13,881 nt of DNA from Chitinophagaceae bacterium (lineage in GTDB: Bacteria; Bacteroidota; Bacteroidia; Chitinophagales; Chitinophagaceae). Under the pieces are notes generated by a model. The model searched no databases. It saw only the letters and a list, made by a program, of their open reading frames with translations, and was not told where the DNA came from. Position numbers and translations under genes: made by a program. The stretch is taken from NCBI GenBank assembly GCA_003136915.1, contig PLEB01000224.1:1-13881 (forward strand), read 5' to 3'. Shown piece after piece: positions 1 to 7,557 of the stretch (positions within the stretch are counted from its first letter, which is position 1; each line of letters begins with the position of its first letter).

Positions 1-23
1 ACCATCAACCATCAACCATCAAC
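1..23. repeat. Heptanucleotide tandem repeat (ACCATCA)n
   Basis: Three exact head-to-tail copies of ACCATCA occupy 1-21, followed by AC (22-23) as the beginning of a fourth unit that then degenerates. The array lies immediately downstream of the kup stop codon and probably continues to the left of the window. It is a simple intergenic microsatellite-type repeat; no function can be assigned from the sequence. Confidence 0.8.
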
Positions 24-27
24 TCTT

Positions 28-1989
28 TCAACTCTCCCCGACGCGCTTCAAATTCAAATCAGGCAGCGGCGAAACAATAAGAGGAAACTTTTCGATCGTA
101 ACGTTGGAGGGGTCGAGACCGAATCCGCGTTCTTCAGAGAGGCTGAGCTCTTTCAGCCAGAAATATAATTTCATTATGATCCTTTCAACAAATGGAAGTT
201 CGTTATCCTGGCTCAGGTATTTTTCCATCACGATGATCTGGAAATCTCCAACAACATTATTTCTTTCCAGGGATTCATATCGGCTTGTAATATTTACTTC
301 TTTATTCTTAACCAGGTCCTCGACAACTTTACGGAACATGAGGTTGATCTTTGGCTCAATCCGGAAACCCAGCCTGAATTCCACCCGGATGATGTCGTTT
401 GGTATGATGTGCTCCACGGAATATTCCGCCGTGTAGGGGTCGTCGAGTGTATCAATATGTACGAACCAGTATATATCTGCGCGCTTTGGTTTTTTATTCA
501 GGATGGAATAAATGATCTTATGCTCGATTTCTTTTGGGTTGTTTGCACTGGTCATGTACATCAGGTGGGTAGTAAACTTGGGTACGGTGCGGTCATTGCT
601 GAGCTCCTGAATCTGAGGAAGGTAGTTTTCCATCCGAACAAATTCCACGTACCTGTTTTTGATTTTTCGGGAACGGAACCATACATACATGATCATGGAA
701 AGCGCGCCACCCACGATCAGTGTCACAAAACCGCCATGAGGAAATTTCTCCAGGTTGGCAAAAAGAAAACTGAATTCAATGATGAGGTAAACCGTCAGAT
801 ACAGGTAGATAAATCCCGAACGTGCCCGCCGTGAGATGAGGTAATTGGCAAAAAGAATAGAGGTGGCCAGCATACAAAGTGTAATGGCCAGTCCATATGC
901 CGCTTCCATATGTGACGAGGATCTGAAATAGAGCGTTATTCCACAACAACCGATGAACAGCATAAAGTTGATCGCGGGAATATAAAGCTGACCTTTTTGT
1001 TCCGTTGGATAACTGATACGAAATTTTGGCCAGAGGTTAAGGCGCGATGCCTCACTGATAAGCGTAAAGGATCCGCTGATCAGGGCCTGGCTGGCAATGA
1101 TGGCCGCAGCTGTGGCGATGAGGATACCGGGGATCAGGAACCAGGCCGGCATGATGCTGTAAAAAACATTGCTGTTGCTGGTATCAAAAATCTGTCCCAT
1201 ATGCGTATGGAGGAGCCAGGCGCCCTGGCCGAGATAGTTCAGCACCAGACAGGTTTTTACATAGATCCAGGATACCCGGATATTGCTTCTGCCAACATGG
1301 CCCAGGTCTGAATATAATGCTTCAGCCCCCGTGGTACAAAGGAACACGGCACCCAGGAGCCAGAAGCCCTTCGGGTAGATGGTGAGCAATTCAATGGCAT
1401 AGACCGGGCTAAGCGCTTTAAAGATCTGCAGGTCATCCACCAGGTGGCTGCTTCCCAGCATTGCAATCATGGCAAACCAGATGAACATGATCGGGCCGAA
1501 TAATTTTCCAATGGACTGCGTTCCGAATTGCTGCAAAAAAAAGAGCACCACCATAATGCCCAATACAATATAAACAATGGTCTCCTGCGGTATATAATCC
1601 AGGGTGGGTAACTGGCGCAATCCTTCAATCGCGGAGGTAACGGAGATGGGTGGGGTGATCATACCATCGGCAAGAAGGGCCGCGCCTCCGATCATGGCGG
1701 GCAATACCAGCCATCTTTTTTGCCGGCGGACCAGGGCATAGAGAGAAAAAATTCCGCCCTCTCCCTTATTGTCCGCCTTCAGCGTAAGCCAAACGTATTT
1801 AATAGTAGTCTGCAGGGTGAGTGTCCATATAATACAGGAAAGACTGCCCAGAATAAGCAAATCCGAAACAACCCTACCGTTGATGATGGCGTTTAATACG
1901 TAAAGAGGAGAGGTACCGATATCTCCGTAAATAATACCTAAAGCAATGACCAGAGAGGCCGGCGTGACCCTATTAATTTGTTTGCTCAC
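28..1989 (-). CDS. kup: Kup/KUP-family potassium uptake transporter
   Basis: A 653-residue integral inner-membrane protein of the Kup (HAK/KUP/KT) family, which takes up K+ by proton symport at low osmolarity; E. coli Kup is 622 residues, so this is full length. Visible family motifs are GIIYGDIGTSPLY (residues 18-30), KGEGGIFSLYAL (75-86), the ADGMITPPIS stretch from 107, and TTGAEALYSDLGH (219-231). About twelve hydrophobic segments run to roughly residue 440, followed by a hydrophilic cytosolic C-terminal domain of about 200 residues, as in other Kup proteins. The start is GTG (1987-1989), chosen because the conserved N-terminal motif begins only about 17 residues later; no Shine-Dalgarno is visible. 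It is a single gene, divergent from the secreted protein gene at 2159. No regulatory subunit is adjacent. Confidence 0.95.
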   Translation of the reverse strand: MSKQINRVTPASLVIALGIIYGDIGTSPLYVLNAIINGRVVSDLLILGSLSCIIWTLTLQTTIKYVWLTLKADNKGEGGIFSLYALVRRQKRWLVLPAMIGGAALLADGMITPPISVTSAIEGLRQLPTLDYIPQETIVYIVLGIMVVLFFLQQFGTQSIGKLFGPIMFIWFAMIAMLGSSHLVDDLQIFKALSPVYAIELLTIYPKGFWLLGAVFLCTTGAEALYSDLGHVGRSNIRVSWIYVKTCLVLNYLGQGAWLLHTHMGQIFDTSNSNVFYSIMPAWFLIPGILIATAAAIIASQALISGSFTLISEASRLNLWPKFRISYPTEQKGQLYIPAINFMLFIGCCGITLYFRSSSHMEAAYGLAITLCMLATSILFANYLISRRARSGFIYLYLTVYLIIEFSFLFANLEKFPHGGFVTLIVGGALSMIMYVWFRSRKIKNRYVEFVRMENYLPQIQELSNDRTVPKFTTHLMYMTSANNPKEIEHKIIYSILNKKPKRADIYWFVHIDTLDDPYTAEYSVEHIIPNDIIRVEFRLGFRIEPKINLMFRKVVEDLVKNKEVNITSRYESLERNNVVGDFQIIVMEKYLSQDNELPFVERIIMKLYFWLKELSLSEERGFGLDPSNVTIEKFPLIVSPLPDLNLKRVGES

Positions 1990-2065
1990 GGAGTGTAAGT
2001 TATTTTACGGTTTTGATTCAGGACGAATTTTTAATGCAAACAATCGTTGGTCCCGGGGGCCATTA

Positions 2066-2073
2066 CAAAGATA
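2066..2073 (-). promoter_or_regulatory. Candidate -7 box for kup (TATCTTTG)
   Basis: Read on the minus strand this is TATCTTTG, a perfect match to the Bacteroidota -7 consensus TAnnTTTG. It would give kup a 5' leader of about 70 nt. No convincing -33 TTG sits 17-21 nt upstream, so the call rests on the -7 box alone. The leader includes a GC-rich patch around the CCCGGG at 2053-2058 that might form a weak local stem. Confidence 0.4.
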
Positions 2074-2131
2074 TAGGGAATAGGATCAAATTAACAGGTT
2101 CTGAACGGAGTTTTGAGTAACTTACTTCTTG

Positions 2132-2139
2132 TACTTATC
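2132..2139 (+). promoter_or_regulatory. Weak candidate -7 box upstream of the 2159 gene
   Basis: TACTTATC lies 16 nt downstream of TTTTG (2111-2115) and 19 nt before the ATG at 2159. It matches the TAnnTTTG consensus only partially, with two of the last four bases deviating. This is the best promoter-like element I can see in the 169-bp divergent region on this strand; treat it as tentative. Confidence 0.25.
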
Positions 2140-2158
2140 TTCTATTAACCGTATATAT

Positions 2159-3673
2159 ATGAAATTACGATTCCTTGGCCTGCTGCTACTATTTCCGACC
2201 TTGATGCAGGCTCAGCGCATCCTATATTCAGACCCGGAGCAGGACGATAACCGCAGAACAAATTTTGATCTCATTGGCCGGGTTTCCGGTAATATCCTGG
2301 TTTTCAAAAGCAATCATTTCAGCAACGCCATTTCGATTTACAATGATGAAATGAAGCTGATTGAACGCGTTCCAATTGACTTTCTTCCAGATAAATACGC
2401 GAATATTGATTTTGTACAGTATCCGGATTTCTGCTATATGTTGTATGAGTACCAGAAAAAAAACGTGGTACATTTTACGGCGGTAAAAATAAACGGGATG
2501 GGCAAACGAATGGGCGATCCGGTGGATCTGGACACTACCCAGGTAAGGTCATCCAATAACAATAAGATTTACACCAATATTGTAAGTGAGGACAAACAAT
2601 ATCTGATGATCCTGAAGATCAACAGTAAAAACCAGCGGAACTATGTTTTTTCAACTTTTCTTTTCAATAAGAATCTGGAGTTGCAGGACAGGCACCGGAT
2701 TAATATGGACGTAGACGATCGCAATAATAAGTTTACCCATTTTGAACTCGATAACGATGGAGGACTGGTTTTTGCAAAATTCATCAACAGCAGCAACGGG
2801 GAATTTGTTTCCAGGGTTTCCCTCGTTACCAAGTCTGCCCTCGCTGATACTTTTTCCATCAAGGATATCGGTGCGGGCGACCGGATTCTGGATGAACTCA
2901 AAATTAAGGTTGACAATTTCAACAAGCGATACCTGATCTCGGCCTTTTACTACAAGCAGCGGCGCGGTAATATTGAAGGCATGTACACGGTGACCTGGGA
3001 TAAAGAATCCGGCAACAAACTGAAAGAAACCCTCACTGTTTTTAACGATGAATTGAGGACCCTTTCCAAAAGTTCGGAATCCAGCGTTAAAATGGCATTT
3101 AATGATTTCTTTATCAAGAACATCATAGTGAAAAAAGACGGTGGCTACCTGTTGATCAGCGAGGCAGAATACACTACCTCCCGCGGAAATCCTTTTAACC
3201 GCTGGGACTACATGTATGGTTATTCACCTTATATGGGTCCGATGGATTATTATTCTCCTTATTACAGCCCTTATTCACCCTGGAACCGGTACGGTTATGG
3301 CGGCCTCAATATAAACAGGTATAATGCAGAAAATATCATGGTGCTTTCATTTGATAAGAACAGCAACCTGGAATGGAGCAATGTTATTCCAAAAAGTCAG
3401 TTTGATGATGATGGCAACAGCCTGATTTCCTACCAGCTCGTCAATACCGGAGGCGCATTACATTTTCTGTATAACCAATATGAGCGAAGAATGATGTTGT
3501 TGACGGATCAAAGCATCGCGCCTGATGGTAAGCTTACTCGTTACCCCACCCTGCGTAACCTGGATAAAGGATACGAGTTCATGACGAGATTCGGCAAACA
3601 GATCAGCAGTAATCAAATTTTAATACCTTGCCTGTACAGGAACTATCTTTGTTTTGCTAAAATAGATTTTTAA
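2159..3673 (+). CDS. Secreted/periplasmic protein of unknown function with Tyr/Pro-rich insert
   Basis: I do not recognise this family. From ATG 2159 the product is 504 residues. An in-frame TTG at 2129 would add ten residues but would place them ahead of a clean signal peptide, so 2159 is preferred. The N-terminus (MKLRFLGLLLLFPTLMQAQ) is a typical Sec signal peptide with likely cleavage after AQA, and there is no lipobox cysteine. The mature part is hydrophilic and beta-rich in appearance, with short recurring strand-turn units such as DNDGGLVF and KKDGGYLL that resemble beta-propeller blades; that fold is inference. Residues 349-382 form an insert very rich in Tyr and Trp with repeated YSPY-like units. 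It probably resides in the periplasm or on the outer membrane. It ends 12 nt before the next gene and is probably co-transcribed with it. Confidence 0.85.
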   Translation: MKLRFLGLLLLFPTLMQAQRILYSDPEQDDNRRTNFDLIGRVSGNILVFKSNHFSNAISIYNDEMKLIERVPIDFLPDKYANIDFVQYPDFCYMLYEYQKKNVVHFTAVKINGMGKRMGDPVDLDTTQVRSSNNNKIYTNIVSEDKQYLMILKINSKNQRNYVFSTFLFNKNLELQDRHRINMDVDDRNNKFTHFELDNDGGLVFAKFINSSNGEFVSRVSLVTKSALADTFSIKDIGAGDRILDELKIKVDNFNKRYLISAFYYKQRRGNIEGMYTVTWDKESGNKLKETLTVFNDELRTLSKSSESSVKMAFNDFFIKNIIVKKDGGYLLISEAEYTTSRGNPFNRWDYMYGYSPYMGPMDYYSPYYSPYSPWNRYGYGGLNINRYNAENIMVLSFDKNSNLEWSNVIPKSQFDDDGNSLISYQLVNTGGALHFLYNQYERRMMLLTDQSIAPDGKLTRYPTLRNLDKGYEFMTRFGKQISSNQILIPCLYRNYLCFAKIDF

Positions 3674-3685
3674 AACAACCTGCCG

Positions 3686-4666
3686 GTGATCGGTATTTTT
3701 AAACAAAAGGCGCCCACCAACGCCCTTCTGCTGTTTGTTTACGCGCTGGTGCTGAAGTTCTCCATTTTTCTTCATCCGTATTCGCCGTTGCTGCATCCGG
3801 AGGATAATTATCTCTACCGGTTTATTCTGACGGGCCTGGATTCGCTGTTCGGTCATGCGGCCCTTCCTTTTGCCATCCTTAGTTTTATTCTATTGTTTTC
3901 ACAGGCCACCCTTCTGAATAGCATTTGCAATTATCATAAGATCCTTCCCAAATCAAATTATTTACCTGGGATGTGTTATATCCTGGTGACTTCGCTGTTG
4001 CCCGATTGGGGACATTTTTCCGCTCCGCTGCTCATCAATTCCATTATTATCTGGTGTTGGTACAGAATGATCGGATTGTATAACAGCAATTCTCCTGTAG
4101 CTACCATCTTTAATATTGGTCTGTTTCTCGGACTCGCTACACTTCTGTATATTCCCGCGATCGCTTTTTTATTGCTTTTGTTTTTTGCTTTACTGATCAT
4201 GCGCCCCTTCCGGATCCAGGAATGGTTTGTCGGCTTTATTGGCTTCACTTCTCCCTATTATTTTTTACTGCTGATCCTTTATTTCATTCATCAGCTGCAC
4301 TGGAAAAACCTTGTACCGGTTATTGATTTTGTGCTGCCGGCAGTGCCGAATGCCGCCTGGATTACGGCAGGTATAAGCATGCTGATTATCCCTTTTGTTG
4401 TGGGTGGTGTTTTCGTTCAAAACAACTTAAATAAAATGCTGATCCATGTTAGGAAAAGCTGGACTCTCCTGCTTTTATTCCTGATCGTTGCCGTGTTGGT
4501 GATCCTGATCAACAAAGCAGGTTCTTACGAGAATTGGATCGTTACTGCTGTACCCTTTGCTGTATTCCATTCTGCGGCATATTATTATCCAACAAAAAAA
4601 GCACCTCCACTGCTCTTGCACTGGCTTTGCTTTTCAATTGCAGTGGCCGTCAACTATCTCCTGTAA
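3686..4666 (+). CDS. Polytopic inner-membrane protein, DUF6427-like
   Basis: A 326-residue protein with about eight to nine hydrophobic segments (for example around residues 11-29, 57-75, 92-105, 112-128, 139-162, 171-191, 222-243, 258-276 and 308-326). The cytosolic-loop motif RPFRIQEW (163-170) resembles the R-F-x-x-x-E-W signature I associate with the DUF6427 family of Bacteroidota membrane proteins; biochemical function is unknown. The start is GTG at 3686, giving MIGIFKQK, which looks like the normal beginning of this family; there is no better ATG nearby. It follows the secreted-protein gene by 12 bp and precedes purQ by 48 bp, so it probably shares a transcript with the former. No catalytic motifs are evident. 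The family assignment is from memory of the motif and topology, not a search. Confidence 0.8.
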   Translation: MIGIFKQKAPTNALLLFVYALVLKFSIFLHPYSPLLHPEDNYLYRFILTGLDSLFGHAALPFAILSFILLFSQATLLNSICNYHKILPKSNYLPGMCYILVTSLLPDWGHFSAPLLINSIIIWCWYRMIGLYNSNSPVATIFNIGLFLGLATLLYIPAIAFLLLLFFALLIMRPFRIQEWFVGFIGFTSPYYFLLLILYFIHQLHWKNLVPVIDFVLPAVPNAAWITAGISMLIIPFVVGGVFVQNNLNKMLIHVRKSWTLLLLFLIVAVLVILINKAGSYENWIVTAVPFAVFHSAAYYYPTKKAPPLLLHWLCFSIAVAVNYLL

Positions 4667-4683
4667 TTTCCCCATTCACCGGA

Positions 4684-4710
4684 AAGAATTACCTTTATCC
4701 GGTAATTCTT
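4684..4710. promoter_or_regulatory. Perfect 10-bp inverted repeat at the purQ promoter/start (candidate operator)
   Basis: AAGAATTACC (4684-4693) and GGTAATTCTT (4701-4710) are perfect inverted repeats separated by 7 nt and end 4 nt before the purQ ATG at 4715. The left arm overlaps TACCTTTA (4690-4697), a one-mismatch version of the Bacteroidota -7 box TAnnTTTG. If that box is used, transcription would start near 4702-4704 and the left arm would lie outside the mRNA, favouring a DNA operator over an RNA hairpin. No U-run follows, so an intrinsic terminator for the upstream gene is unlikely. The repeat is directly visible; the regulatory role is inferred. Confidence 0.5.
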
Positions 4711-4714
4711 CTAC

Positions 4715-5419
4715 ATGAAATTTGGGGTTATTGTATTTCCGGGTTCCAATTGTGACAGGGACATGCAATTTGCACTTCAGGAAGATCTTGGCCAGGAAGT
4801 TGTCATGCTCTGGCATAAGGATACAGACCTAAGCATGTTTTCAGCCGAAGATTGTATCGTGTTGCCCGGAGGATTTTCTTACGGCGATTATCTTCGTTGC
4901 GGAGCGATTGCACGGTTTAGTCCCCTCATGCAGCCTCTGATCCAGTTTGCAGGCCGCGGTGGCATGGTGCTGGGTGTTTGCAACGGTTTCCAGATCCTGT
5001 GTGAGTCGCATTTATTGCCCGGAATCCTGCTTCGGAATGCAAACCAGCAATTCATCAGCAAAAATATTTATCTCACTCAGGATAACGCCCGGCCGCTGAA
5101 AATTCCTATCGCCCATGGTGAGGGAAGGTATTATGCAGATGATAAAACCCTGGATGAACTCGAAGCCAACGAACAGGTGCTTTGGAAATATTGTGATGAA
5201 AACGGTAATGTAACGCCGGAATCCAACGCCAATGGAAGCACCCGCCATATTGCGGGTGTCTGCAATAAGACCAGGAATGTATTCGGTCTGATGCCGCATC
5301 CTGAACGGGCGACTTCAGAGTTGCTGGGGAATACGGACGGCCGTCTTCTTTTCCGGCAGCTTTTTACCATCAGAAAAATTCAAGCCGGGTTCAGGCATCC
5401 CGAGATGGCAAATATTTAG
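4715..5419 (+). CDS. purQ: Phosphoribosylformylglycinamidine synthase, glutaminase subunit PurQ
   Basis: A 234-residue class I glutamine amidotransferase that supplies ammonia from glutamine to PurL for conversion of FGAR to FGAM in de novo purine synthesis, acting in the cytoplasm in complex with PurL and PurS. The N-terminus (FGVIVFPGSNCDRD) and GGFSYGDYLRCGAIA (52-66) are PurQ hallmarks. The catalytic triad is visible: nucleophile Cys89 in GVCNGFQIL, and His195/Glu197 in MPHPERA. Length fits small-type PurQ (about 220-235). ATG 4715 places the conserved VIVFPGSN motif at the extreme N-terminus, as expected. purL and purS are not in the window. It is preceded by the operator-like inverted repeat at 4684-4710 and followed after 12 bp by dsbD, so it may head a purQ-dsbD transcript. 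Confidence 0.96.
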   Translation: MKFGVIVFPGSNCDRDMQFALQEDLGQEVVMLWHKDTDLSMFSAEDCIVLPGGFSYGDYLRCGAIARFSPLMQPLIQFAGRGGMVLGVCNGFQILCESHLLPGILLRNANQQFISKNIYLTQDNARPLKIPIAHGEGRYYADDKTLDELEANEQVLWKYCDENGNVTPESNANGSTRHIAGVCNKTRNVFGLMPHPERATSELLGNTDGRLLFRQLFTIRKIQAGFRHPEMANI

Positions 5420-5431
5420 ATTAAACCAGCT

Positions 5432-7363
5432 ATGTCCATACGGTTCGGAGCCTTCTTCCTTCTTTTTCTACCCTTTCTTCAGCTCCGCGCGCAGGACAGT
5501 ACTGCGCTCTCCTGGCAGGTTTCCTCCGTAAAACAAGGCAGTAGTTATCAGCTGGTTTTTAAAGCAACAGTCAAAAGCGGATGGCAATTATACGGACCGG
5601 ATCAGGATATCAGCGGGACGCCTTCAATGGAACTTTCATTTGCAGACAGCTCGATCACAGCAAAAAAACCATTCGTATCCGCAGGGAGATTTCTTAAACG
5701 GAATATCAACCTGTTTGACAACAAGGCCTTTACCTTATACGACACGGGAGGAACCTTCACGGCGCCACTCAGGATCAGTGGAACGGTCCCGGCGCATTTA
5801 TTAGGTACGCTCAATTTCTTTTACGGGAAGAATAATGAATTCTATACCGGCAGTTATGGATTTACTACTGAGCTGGCAGGTGGTGTAAGTAATACCGCAC
5901 GAATCCGGATCCCGGGCCTGGACCTGAAAAATCCGGTCAGTCCCTGCGGGGATGCAGGAACCTCTGGAAAAGGACTACTGAGTATCTTCCTTCTTGGGCT
6001 TGCGGGTGGCTTTATTGCCCTGCTTACTCCCTGTGTGTTTCCACTGATCCCGCTTACTGTTTCTTTTTTTACCAAGAAGGCGGATAGTCAGAAGAAAGGT
6101 ATTGGCCATGCAATACTATACGGTTTTTTTATATTTCTTATCTACCTCTTATTAAGCCTGCCTTTTCATTTACTTGATCATACTGATCCCGAAGTGCTGA
6201 ATAATATATCCACCAATGTATGGCTTAACCTGGGGTTCTTTGTGATTTTCGTGGTCTTTGCAATCTCCTTTTTTGGATATTTTGAAATTACCCTTCCTGG
6301 GAGCGTGGCCAATTCAGTCAATAGTAAATCGGGTGGAAGCAGTATTGCGGGCATATTTTTCATGGCCCTTACCCTGGCAATCGTTTCTTTCTCATGCACA
6401 GGCCCGATCCTGGGCACCTTGCTGGCAGGCGCATTATCGAATAATGGCGGAGCTACCCAGCTAACGTTTGGGATGGGAGGATTCGGCCTTGGACTTGCGC
6501 TCCCTTTTGCCATTTTTGCTCTCTTCCCCGGATGGCTCAGCTCCCTGCCCAAGTCAGGCGGATGGCTTACCTCCGTGAAAGTTGTGCTCGGCTTTCTCGA
6601 GCTGGCAATGGCGGTAAAATTCCTTTCCAATGCGGATTTGGTACAACAATGGGGACTGGTCAAAAGGGAAATTTTTATGGGGTTTTGGATCCTGATCGGA
6701 TTGCTGATCACTTTATTCCTCCTGGGAAGGATCCGTTTTCCCCACGATAGTCCCGTACAAAAATTCAGTAAACTCCGTATTGGTTTTATAATATTTTTCG
6801 CCGCGGGCACACTTTATCTCGTACCCGGAATTACGAATACAGAATCAGCCAATCTTTCACTCATAAGCGGATTCCCACCGCCTTTATGCTATTCTGTGTA
6901 CAAGAATCCGGTGAATTGTGAAAAGGGCATTGAGCCACTCCGGAATGATTATGAAAACGCACTGGCACTTGCGAAAAAGGAACATAAGCCCTTATTGATA
7001 GATTTTACCGGATGGGCATGCGTAAACTGCAGACGCATGGAAGAAAATGTGTGGACGGACAATGAGGTCAAAAAGTTAATGAAGGACTCCTTTGTGGTGG
7101 TTTCCCTGTATGTTGATGAACGAAGGCTTTTACCAGGTGCACAGCAAATGACCTATACAACTAAGGACAATGCCCGGAAAGAGATTATAACCGTAGGCGA
7201 CAAATGGGCCACTTTCCAGTCTGAAAATTTCAATGCCGTTTCCCAACCGCAATACGCTATTGTCAGCCCCGACGAAAAAATGCTCACCTATACCAAGGGC
7301 TATACGCCCAAACCATCCGAATTTTCCGGTTGGCTGGCATGCGGGCTGAAAGCATTCAGATAG
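5432..7363 (+). CDS. dsbD: DsbD-type thiol:disulfide interchange protein with cysteine-free alpha domain
   Basis: A 643-residue membrane protein that moves reducing equivalents from cytosolic thioredoxin to the periplasm. Domain order: signal peptide (about 1-21, ending LRAQ); DsbD-alpha-like beta domain (about 22-160); CcdA/DsbD-beta transmembrane domain with about eight helices (about 182-466); periplasmic thioredoxin-like gamma domain (about 500-643). The membrane cysteine pair is present as Cys201 (LTPCVFP) and Cys322 (SFSCTGP), and the thioredoxin site is the CVNC of GWACVNC (Cys530/Cys533). The alpha domain has no cysteine between residues 1 and 171, so the redox pair found in classical DsbD-alpha is missing; the region GTLNFFYGKNNEFYTG (125-140) is where I would expect it. 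Extra cysteines occur at 172, 486, 496 and near the C-terminus. It follows purQ by 12 bp. The symbol reflects family architecture; the physiological partner is unknown. Confidence 0.92.
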   Translation: MSIRFGAFFLLFLPFLQLRAQDSTALSWQVSSVKQGSSYQLVFKATVKSGWQLYGPDQDISGTPSMELSFADSSITAKKPFVSAGRFLKRNINLFDNKAFTLYDTGGTFTAPLRISGTVPAHLLGTLNFFYGKNNEFYTGSYGFTTELAGGVSNTARIRIPGLDLKNPVSPCGDAGTSGKGLLSIFLLGLAGGFIALLTPCVFPLIPLTVSFFTKKADSQKKGIGHAILYGFFIFLIYLLLSLPFHLLDHTDPEVLNNISTNVWLNLGFFVIFVVFAISFFGYFEITLPGSVANSVNSKSGGSSIAGIFFMALTLAIVSFSCTGPILGTLLAGALSNNGGATQLTFGMGGFGLGLALPFAIFALFPGWLSSLPKSGGWLTSVKVVLGFLELAMAVKFLSNADLVQQWGLVKREIFMGFWILIGLLITLFLLGRIRFPHDSPVQKFSKLRIGFIIFFAAGTLYLVPGITNTESANLSLISGFPPPLCYSVYKNPVNCEKGIEPLRNDYENALALAKKEHKPLLIDFTGWACVNCRRMEENVWTDNEVKKLMKDSFVVVSLYVDERRLLPGAQQMTYTTKDNARKEIITVGDKWATFQSENFNAVSQPQYAIVSPDEKMLTYTKGYTPKPSEFSGWLACGLKAFR

Positions 7364-7377
7364 TGTGAAAATGCTTT

Positions 7378-7408
7378 GCCCACCGAAGCGCAGCGAAGGC
7401 GGGTGCAA
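7378..7408. repeat. GC-rich REP-like intergenic element
   Basis: Just downstream of the dsbD stop there is a GC-rich segment containing CGAAGCG and CGAAGGC in direct repetition, flanked by TTTGC (7375-7379) and its complement GCAAA (7405-7409). An imperfect stem can be drawn with CCACC opposite GGCGGG. The composition differs from the AT-rich surroundings, so it may be a dispersed intergenic repeat. Only one copy is visible, so repeat status is conjecture. Confidence 0.25.
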
Positions 7409-7458
7409 ATGTGGAAATTAAACAGGCAGATACAGCAACTTTACTCCAGATGGCCAAT

Positions 7459-7516
7459 AAAAAAAACTTCCGGTGAGAAGGGAACTCTTTTATTGATGTT
7501 CCATTTGCACCGGAAG
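7459..7516 (-). terminator. Intrinsic terminator of the sigma factor gene
   Basis: CTTCCGGTG (7467-7475) and CACCGGAAG (7508-7516) form a perfect 9-bp stem. A second stem nests inside it, GGAAC (7481-7485) with GTTCC (7498-7502), leaving a 12-nt loop. On the minus strand the stem is followed by eight consecutive T residues (7466-7459), the classical intrinsic-terminator layout, 42 nt after the sigma gene stop codon. On the plus strand the hairpin is followed by A-rich sequence, so it is not a good terminator for dsbD. Confidence 0.8.
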
Positions 7517-7557
7517 AAAAATTAATTATTCGCCGAAAAAAGAATGTAAAGATAAAC

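Noticed and set aside
6178..6810. 210-codon minus-strand open frame inside dsbD
   Set aside because: It lies wholly antisense to the conserved membrane domain of dsbD and its translation has no recognisable family features; it is a shadow frame.
7349..7377. 8-bp inverted repeat (AAAGCATT/AATGCTTT) around the dsbD stop codon as a dsbD terminator
   Set aside because: The stem is AT-rich, the loop is 13 nt and includes the stop codon, and no T-run follows; too weak to call.
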